From Bradyrhizobium niftali (lineage in GTDB: Bacteria > Pseudomonadota > Alphaproteobacteria > Rhizobiales > Xanthobacteraceae): 64,000 nucleotides of DNA. Every line of letters starts with the position of its first letter. The first letter of the stretch is position 1. The stretch covers positions 248,001 to 312,000 of the forward strand of contig NZ_SPQT01000004.1 in the NCBI RefSeq assembly GCF_004571025.1. The letters are read 5' to 3'. The notes beneath the pieces were generated by a model. It was not told the DNA's origin. It made no database searches and worked only from the letters and a program-made list of their open reading frames with translations. Of the stretch, positions 58,695 through 64,000 are shown piece after piece. Both the position numbers and the translations under genes were made by a program.

Positions 58695-61637
58695 GTGCTG
58701 ATCAAGCGAGCAAACCACCGTTCCCTGCGCCATGGTTCCGTTGCCGAGTCCCTTGCGGGGCAGGGCGGCGGTCTCGACCGCCGCAGCTTCTTGCGCAAAT
58801 CGGGTCTCGCCGGCGGCGCGCTCGCCGCGCTCGGCACGCTGCCGGTCGGCGGCGTGCGCAAGGCGGAGGCGGCGACGGCCGGTCCGCTCACCGCAGGTGC
58901 GAGCGTCCGCAAGAGCATCTGCACGCATTGCTCGGTTGGGTGCACGGTGACGGCCGAGGTCCTGAACGGGGTATGGATCGGCCAGGAGCCGAGCTGGGAT
59001 TCTCCGATCAATCGCGGCTCGCATTGTGCCAAGGGCGCATCCGTGCGCGAGCTCGTGCACAGCGAGCGACGGCTGCGCTACCCGATGAAGCTCGTCGGCG
59101 GGCAGTGGACCCGCGTGTCCTGGGATAGCGCAATCAACGAGATCGGCGACAAACTTCAAACCGTACGTGAGAAGTCGGGCCCCGATTCCGTCTATTGGCT
59201 TGGCTCGGCCAAGATGACCAATGAGGGCGCCTACCTGTTCCGCAAGCTTGGCGCATTCTGGGGAACCAACAACACCGATCACCAGGCCCGCATCTGCCAT
59301 TCGACCACTGTCACCGGCGTCGCCAACACCTGGGGCTACGGCGCGATGACCAACAGCTACAATGATATCCGCAATGCGAAGACGCAGGTCATCCTGGGCG
59401 GCAATCCGGCAGAGGCGCATCCGGTCTCGCTGCAGCACCTGCTCGAGGGCAAGGAACTGCAAAAGGCCAACTTCGTCGTCATCGACCCGCGCCTGACGCG
59501 CACCGCCGCGCACGCGACGGAATATGTGCGGATGCGGCCGGGCACCGACATCCCCGTGCTTTACGGCATGATGTGGCACATCCTCCAGAACGGCTGGGAG
59601 GACAAGGAGTTCATCCGGCAGCGGGTCTACGGGTTCGACGATCTCCGCAAGGAAGTGGAAAAGTGGAATCCGGAAGAAGTCGAGCGCGTCACCGGCATTC
59701 CCGGCGAGCAGCTCAAGCGCGTCGCCAAGATGTTTGCCACCGAAAAGCCGGCCACGCTGATCTGGGCCATGGGCCAGACCCAGAAGACCGTCGGCACCGC
59801 CAACGTGCGGGCCAGCTGCATCCTGCTGCTGATGACCGGCAATGTCGGCGGAGAGGGTAAGGGAGCCAACATCTTCCGCGGCCATGACAACGTGCAGGGC
59901 GCAACCGACGTCGGGCTCGATATCGTGACGCTGCCGTTCTACTACGGACTCGCCGAGGGCGCCTGGAAGCATTGGTCGCGGGTTTGGGAGGTCGACTACG
60001 ACTTCCTGAAGTCGCGGTTCGATTCCAAGCAGATCATGGAAACCCCCGGCATTCCGCTGACCCGCTGGTTCGAGGCGGTGACGCTGCCGAAGGATCAGGT
60101 CGCGCAGAAGGACAGCGTGAAGGCGGTGTTCGTGCAGGGACACGCCTCCAACAGCATCACCCGTATCCCTGAATCCCTCAATGGCCTGAAGGCGCTGGAG
60201 CTGCTCGTCATCGCCGACCCGCATCCGACGACCTGGGCCTCGCTCGCAGTCGAGGCGGGGCGCAAGGATGGCATCTACATTCTCCCGGTCGCCACCCAAT
60301 TCGAGTGCAAGGGCTCGCGCGTCGCCTCCAACCGCTCGCTGCAATGGGGCGAGCAGATCGTGAAGCCGGTGTTCGAGTCGAAGGATGATCTCGAAATCAT
60401 CTACCGCCTGGCCAGGAAGTTCGGCTTCGCCGACCAGATGTTCAAGAATATCAAGGTCGAGAACAATCTTCCTGAAGCGGAGGATGTCCTTCGCGAGATG
60501 AACCGCGGCAGCTGGTCGACCGGCTATTGCGGGCAATCGCCCGAACGCCTCAAGGCGCACATGAAGAACCAGGCGAAGTTCGACATGCTGACCATGCGGG
60601 CGCCAAAGGACGATCCCGAGGTCGGCGGCGATTATTACGGCCTGCCCTGGCCATGCTGGGGATCACCGGAGGTCAAGCATCCCGGAACGCCGCTGCTCTA
60701 CAATACCAATCTGCATGTGATGGATGGCGGCGGCACGTTCCGGCCGCGGTTCGGCATCGAACGCGAGGAGAAGCTGCCGGACGGCACGACGCGCAAGGTG
60801 AGCCTGCTCGCGGACGGCTCATACTCGCTGGGGTCGGCCATCCAGGACGGCTATCCGGAATTCACGCTCGCGAGCTTGAAGAAGCTCGGCTGGGACACCG
60901 ATCTCACCGAAGCGGAAATGGCCGTGATCAACAAGGTCAACCCGGCCACTCCGGACGCGGTGTCGTGGTCGCTCGACCTGTCGGGCGGCATCCAGCGCGT
61001 CGCGCTGGCGCATGGCTGCGTTCCCTATGGCAACGGCAAGGCGCGCATGAATGCCTTCGGCTTGCCCGATCCCATCCCGGTTCACCGCGAGCCGATCTAC
61101 ACGCCGCGCGTCGATCTCGTCGCCAAATACCCGACGCTGCCCGACGCCAAGCAGTTCCGGATGCCCAATATCGGCTTCTCCGTGCAGAAGGCTGCGGTGG
61201 AGAAGGGAATTGCAAAACAGTTCCCGCTCATCCTGTCGTCCGGCCGCCTGGTCGAATATGAGGGCGGCGGCGAGGAGACCCGGACCAACCCGTGGCTCGC
61301 CGAATTGCAGCAGGACATGTTCATCGAGATCAATCCCGCCGACGCGGCCGAGCGCGGCGTCAAGGACGGCGGCTGGGTCTGGGTCATGGGGGCCGAGAAC
61401 AATTCCCGGGCGAGGATGAAGGCGCTGGTCACCGAGCGCGTCGGCAAGGGGGTCGCCTGGATGCCGTTCCACTTCGGTGGCTGGCTTGCGGGCAAGGATC
61501 TCCGCGGCAACTACCCGAAGGGCACCGACCCGATCGTGCTCGGTGAAAGCGCCAACACGATCACCACCTACGGATACGATCCCGCGACGAATATGCAGGA
61601 GACCAAGGTCACTCTCTGCCAGATCGCGGCGGCATAA
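58695..61637 (+). CDS. formate dehydrogenase alpha (catalytic, molybdopterin) subunit
   Basis: A 980-residue Mo/W-bis-PGD oxidoreductase that oxidises formate to CO2 in the periplasm. TAT signal DRRSFLRKSGLAGGALAALG lies near residue 30. The [4Fe-4S] motif CTHCSVGC...C spans about 77-112. The active-site pair is RICHSTTV with Cys near 201 followed by His: Cys form, so no selenocysteine is needed. Further motifs: WGYGAMTNSYNDI, ILGGNPAEAHPVS, and a C-terminal MopB_CT domain (about 810-980). GTG at 58695 is preferred over TTG at 58689 for spacing to AAGGGAGG. Confidence 0.94.
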   Translation: MLIKRANHRSLRHGSVAESLAGQGGGLDRRSFLRKSGLAGGALAALGTLPVGGVRKAEAATAGPLTAGASVRKSICTHCSVGCTVTAEVLNGVWIGQEPSWDSPINRGSHCAKGASVRELVHSERRLRYPMKLVGGQWTRVSWDSAINEIGDKLQTVREKSGPDSVYWLGSAKMTNEGAYLFRKLGAFWGTNNTDHQARICHSTTVTGVANTWGYGAMTNSYNDIRNAKTQVILGGNPAEAHPVSLQHLLEGKELQKANFVVIDPRLTRTAAHATEYVRMRPGTDIPVLYGMMWHILQNGWEDKEFIRQRVYGFDDLRKEVEKWNPEEVERVTGIPGEQLKRVAKMFATEKPATLIWAMGQTQKTVGTANVRASCILLLMTGNVGGEGKGANIFRGHDNVQGATDVGLDIVTLPFYYGLAEGAWKHWSRVWEVDYDFLKSRFDSKQIMETPGIPLTRWFEAVTLPKDQVAQKDSVKAVFVQGHASNSITRIPESLNGLKALELLVIADPHPTTWASLAVEAGRKDGIYILPVATQFECKGSRVASNRSLQWGEQIVKPVFESKDDLEIIYRLARKFGFADQMFKNIKVENNLPEAEDVLREMNRGSWSTGYCGQSPERLKAHMKNQAKFDMLTMRAPKDDPEVGGDYYGLPWPCWGSPEVKHPGTPLLYNTNLHVMDGGGTFRPRFGIEREEKLPDGTTRKVSLLADGSYSLGSAIQDGYPEFTLASLKKLGWDTDLTEAEMAVINKVNPATPDAVSWSLDLSGGIQRVALAHGCVPYGNGKARMNAFGLPDPIPVHREPIYTPRVDLVAKYPTLPDAKQFRMPNIGFSVQKAAVEKGIAKQFPLILSSGRLVEYEGGGEETRTNPWLAELQQDMFIEINPADAAERGVKDGGWVWVMGAENNSRARMKALVTERVGKGVAWMPFHFGGWLAGKDLRGNYPKGTDPIVLGESANTITTYGYDPATNMQETKVTLCQIAAA

Positions 61638-61649
61638 GGAGCAACGACG

Positions 61650-62246
61650 ATGGCACGTATGAAGTTTCTCTGCGACGCCGACCGTTGCATCGAGTGCAAC
61701 GCCTGCGTCACGGCCTGCAAGAACGAGCACGAGGTCCCCTGGGGTATCAACCGCCGCAGGGTCGTCACCATCGCCGATGGCAAGCCGGGCGAACGATCGG
61801 TCTCGATGGCTTGCATGCATTGCACGGATGCGCCGTGCGCGGCCGTGTGCCCGGTGAACTGTTTCTATACCACCGCCGATGGCGTGGTCCTGCACTCCAA
61901 GGATCTCTGCATCGGCTGCGGCTACTGTTTCTACGCCTGTCCGTTCGGCGCGCCGCAATATCCGAAGGTCGGCAATTTCGGCTCGCGCGGGAAAATGGAC
62001 AAATGTACTTATTGCGCCGGCGGCCCCGAGGCCGATGGCAGCAAGGAGGAATACGAGAAATACGGTGCGAACCGCCTGGCCGAGGGCAAGCTGCCGCTGT
62101 GTGCCGAGATGTGCTCGACCAAGTCGCTGCTCGCCGGCGACGGCGAGATCATCGCCCAGATCTATAGGGAGCGCGTGCTGAAGCGCGGTTACGGCTCAGG
62201 AGCGTGGGGCTGGAAGACCGCCTATCGCGAGACGATCGAGTCCTGA
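61650..62246 (+). CDS. formate dehydrogenase beta subunit (4Fe-4S dicluster)
   Basis: A 198-residue electron-transfer subunit with four [4Fe-4S] sites: CDADRCIECNACVTACKNEH near 6-25, CMHCTDAPCAAVCPVNC near 51-70, CIGCGYCFYACPFGAP near 85-100, and CTYCAGG...LPLCAEMC in the last third. It passes electrons from alpha to gamma. No own TAT signal, so it is co-exported with alpha. It lies 12 bases after the alpha stop. Confidence 0.94.
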   Translation: MARMKFLCDADRCIECNACVTACKNEHEVPWGINRRRVVTIADGKPGERSVSMACMHCTDAPCAAVCPVNCFYTTADGVVLHSKDLCIGCGYCFYACPFGAPQYPKVGNFGSRGKMDKCTYCAGGPEADGSKEEYEKYGANRLAEGKLPLCAEMCSTKSLLAGDGEIIAQIYRERVLKRGYGSGAWGWKTAYRETIES

Positions 62247-62289
62247 AGCAGGCCGCGGGCGACGCGGCACAAATGCCGGGGAGGAGTCC

Positions 62290-63303
62290 ATGTCCTCATT
62301 TGCAAGGTTCATTCGACCAGCCATCGGCGCGTGGGCGTTGCTTCTGTTGATCATGACGGCTCCGGCACCGTCGCTGGCCCAGCAGATCAATCCGACGGCG
62401 AGCTCGGTCAACGAGCGCCAGTTGCTGCAGGAGATGGACCGGATCCAGGGACGCGTCAGCATCCCCGACCAGCGCTCCAGCGTGCTGATGCAACCTGCTG
62501 GCCGCGAGTGGCGTGAATTCCGCAACGTCGCGCTGCGGTGGATCGGCGGCGTTGCCATGCTCGGCATGCTGGCGGTGCTGGTGATCTTCTATTTGACACG
62601 CGGCATGGTCCGCCTCGAAAGCGGACGATCCGGCCGCACCATCGTGCGGTTTAACACCTATGAGCGCGTCGTGCACTGGATGACCGCGACCTGCTTCGTG
62701 ATCCTGGCGATCTCGGGACTGAACATCACGTTCGGGCGGCCGCTGCTGCTTCCGCTGATCGGATTTGACGCCTTCTCTGAATGGTCGCAATGGGCGAAAT
62801 TCGCGCACAATTACCTGAGCTTTCCCTTCACGATTGGCGTCGTGCTGATCTTTCTGATGTGGATCGGCGGCAATATCCCCAACAAGCTGGATCTGGAGTG
62901 GATCAAGCGCGGAGGCGGCCTGATCGGTCACGATCATCCGCCGGCTCGCCGCTTCAACGCGGGGCAAAAGGGGATCTACTGGATTGTCGTGATCGGCGGT
63001 GGCCTCGTCGCCGTGACCGGGTATCAGCTCATGTTCCCATTCTACGTGTCGGGAATCGAGGGCATGCAGATTGCCCAGATCGTTCACTCCGTCGTGGCCG
63101 TGCTGTTCATCGCCGCGATGCTCGCTCACATCTACATCGGCACCATCGGGATGGAGGGGGCTTTCGAGGCGATGGGATCGGGTGAGGTAGATGTCAACTG
63201 GGCGCGCGAGCACCATAGCCTGTGGCTCGACCAGGAGTTGGCACGGAGCGGCCCGAACGATTCTCAGCCGCGGCCTCGCCATGCTGCGTCCGCGGCCGAA
63301 TAG
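62290..63303 (+). CDS. formate dehydrogenase gamma subunit (cytochrome b556)
   Basis: A 337-residue membrane cytochrome. After a signal peptide (residues 1-27, PAPSLAQQ) and a polar region there is a TM at about 80-100 (GGVAMLGMLAVLVIFYLTR), then the FdnI-type four-helix haem b domain: YERVVHWMTATCFVILAISG with a His ligand, KFAHNYLSFPFTIGVVLIFL, VAVTGYQLMFPFYV and IVHSVVAVLFIAAMLAHIYI. It hands electrons to quinone. Extra N-terminal segment is usual in alphaproteobacteria. It is the last gene of the locus. Confidence 0.92.
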   Translation: MSSFARFIRPAIGAWALLLLIMTAPAPSLAQQINPTASSVNERQLLQEMDRIQGRVSIPDQRSSVLMQPAGREWREFRNVALRWIGGVAMLGMLAVLVIFYLTRGMVRLESGRSGRTIVRFNTYERVVHWMTATCFVILAISGLNITFGRPLLLPLIGFDAFSEWSQWAKFAHNYLSFPFTIGVVLIFLMWIGGNIPNKLDLEWIKRGGGLIGHDHPPARRFNAGQKGIYWIVVIGGGLVAVTGYQLMFPFYVSGIEGMQIAQIVHSVVAVLFIAAMLAHIYIGTIGMEGAFEAMGSGEVDVNWAREHHSLWLDQELARSGPNDSQPRPRHAASAAE

Positions 63304-63316
63304 AGCGGAGCATTGC

Positions 63317-63439
63317 TTAAAGACGCACGCCCGTCGTCGCAAACGCTTCTGCGACGGGTTGCTGTACGCTGTCGAGCACGGCAACTCCAGCCACCGTGAT
63401 GACGATCGTCGCAACACAGGCAAGGATGAAAGCCTTCAT
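63317..63439 (-). CDS. small membrane protein (40 aa)
   Basis: A 40-codon frame starting ATG at 63439 after GAGGAGGGATCGCG and stopping TAA at 63317. The product starts MKAFILACVATIVITVAGVA, a single hydrophobic helix, then VLDSVQQPVAEAFATTGVRL. I recall close homologues (VQQPV...FATxGVRL) as short proteins widespread in Bradyrhizobium. It converges with the FDH gamma gene. Function unknown. Confidence 0.72.
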   Translation of the reverse strand: MKAFILACVATIVITVAGVAVLDSVQQPVAEAFATTGVRL

Positions 63440-63521
63440 CGCGATCCCTCCTCGCGACCGTTATACAGGACTTCTGGCCGCTAATAAACGCTGCGCTTGG
63501 GCAGGTCGATGCGGGCCGCAG

Positions 63522-63836
63522 CTAGATGCTGGATGCGGAGCCGGTGTTTCGGCTCTCCGCAGCTCGTTCGAGATCCCATGCCCGCTGCAGGCGCTCGGCA
63601 CTTGTCGACTTCAATATGCCGGCCCAGGCGTTACCGAGTGTCTTGATGCCTTCGTGCAGACTGGAAGCATTCCCGGCCGACCAATCAGGCAAGCCCATGG
63701 GGACGCTGATCGACCAGGCCCAGCTGTCTCCGGACCGATGGACGTTGCCGATCACATGCCCCTCATAGATGACGACGTAGTGGTCCTTGACGTCCGGCCA
63801 CCGAAGCTTCGCGTTGAGAGAAATAGATTGTTTCAT
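63522..63836 (-). CDS. hypothetical protein (104 aa)
   Basis: Start at ATG 63836 (MKQSISLNAKLRWPDVKDHY); the frame is open upstream but the translation there is unlike protein. It continues VVIYEGHVIGNVHRSGDSWA, WSISVPMGLPDWSAGNASSL and ends in an alpha-helical part (AWAGILKSTSAERLQRAWDL). No signal peptide or motif. I recall no function; a cytoplasmic, beta-then-alpha small domain is likely. Confidence 0.6.
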   Translation of the reverse strand: MKQSISLNAKLRWPDVKDHYVVIYEGHVIGNVHRSGDSWAWSISVPMGLPDWSAGNASSLHEGIKTLGNAWAGILKSTSAERLQRAWDLERAAESRNTGSASSI

Positions 63837-64000
63837 GAACAATGCTTGTGTCGCAGGGCTAGCGGGTAAATCACTTCGAATGCAATGCTCTGAACGCTCG
63901 CGATCGGCGCGTTCGGTCAGCAACTTCCAAAAGAGGCCCGGGCGCCAGGCGAATGGCCCGTGGCATCGGGGCTGGCCGCCGGCCGAGGAGGGGGGGCCGG

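Noticed and set aside
58689..61637. Selenocysteine formate dehydrogenase
   Set aside because: The active-site position is Cys (RICH) and no in-frame TGA is present.
1..64000. CRISPR array or insertion sequence
   Set aside because: No regularly spaced direct repeats and no transposase-like frame found on either strand.

Overview
The window looks like a chromosomal segment of a Bradyrhizobium-type alphaproteobacterium (Nitrobacteraceae). The evidence is the high GC content, the tRNA and repeat types, the gene families, and a copy of rreB, a 14-codon gene with an extended Shine-Dalgarno sequence described as conserved in this family. No plasmid, phage or CRISPR signature is visible.

Layout. 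1-8.3 kb: small hypothetical proteins, a chemotaxis receptor, a methyltransferase, a haem/PQQ polyvinyl-alcohol-dehydrogenase-like enzyme, a GFA-family protein, tRNA-Thr and three exported proteins. 8.3-16 kb: rRNA methyltransferase RlmB, tRNA-Tyr, a luciferase-like flavin oxidoreductase, then a LysR regulator divergent from an MFS transporter / GAF protein / amidohydrolase operon, and a quinone-oxidoreductase-like enzyme. 16-23.5 kb: a UvrD-type helicase, a TMEM175-type channel, a DGPF/YCII protein, a periplasmic binding protein, a hybrid histidine kinase and rreB. 23.65-33.66 kb: a genomic island of about 10 kb in the 3' end of tRNA-Gly(TCC), bounded by a 44-bp perfect direct repeat. It carries a six-subunit hydrogenase-4/complex-I-like membrane complex that lacks the nickel-binding cysteines (Ehr type), two sibling XRE regulators, one on each side of the operon, and a spermidine-synthase-like methyltransferase. 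No integrase is visible. 33.8-41 kb: a MarR regulator divergent from two ACMSD-type amidohydrolases, a Rieske protein and an iron(III)-type ABC importer, a probable catabolic unit. 41-49.2 kb: the complete malonate decarboxylase operon mdcACDEGBH on the minus strand, divergent from malonate transporter madLM and a GntR regulator, with TGTAT-type half-sites between them. 49.4-51.9 kb: small exported proteins and a WD40-cytochrome c fusion. 51.9-63.3 kb: a respiratory formate dehydrogenase locus: a four-cluster ferredoxin-like protein, a biotin/lipoate-ligase-like protein, two conserved uncharacterised proteins, DUF3305, DUF3306, an HTH-TorD fusion, a small TAT protein, and FDH alpha, beta and gamma. 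63.3-64 kb: two small minus-strand genes.

How the genes work together. The mdc/mad block is a self-contained malonate uptake and decarboxylation system. The formate locus encodes structural subunits, a chaperone and dedicated accessory proteins for a periplasm-facing, membrane-anchored formate:quinone oxidoreductase. The island complex keeps the ion-pumping membrane arm and an N2-type iron-sulfur subunit but cannot be a nickel-iron hydrogenase; its redox partner is unknown and it is the strongest candidate here for undescribed biology.
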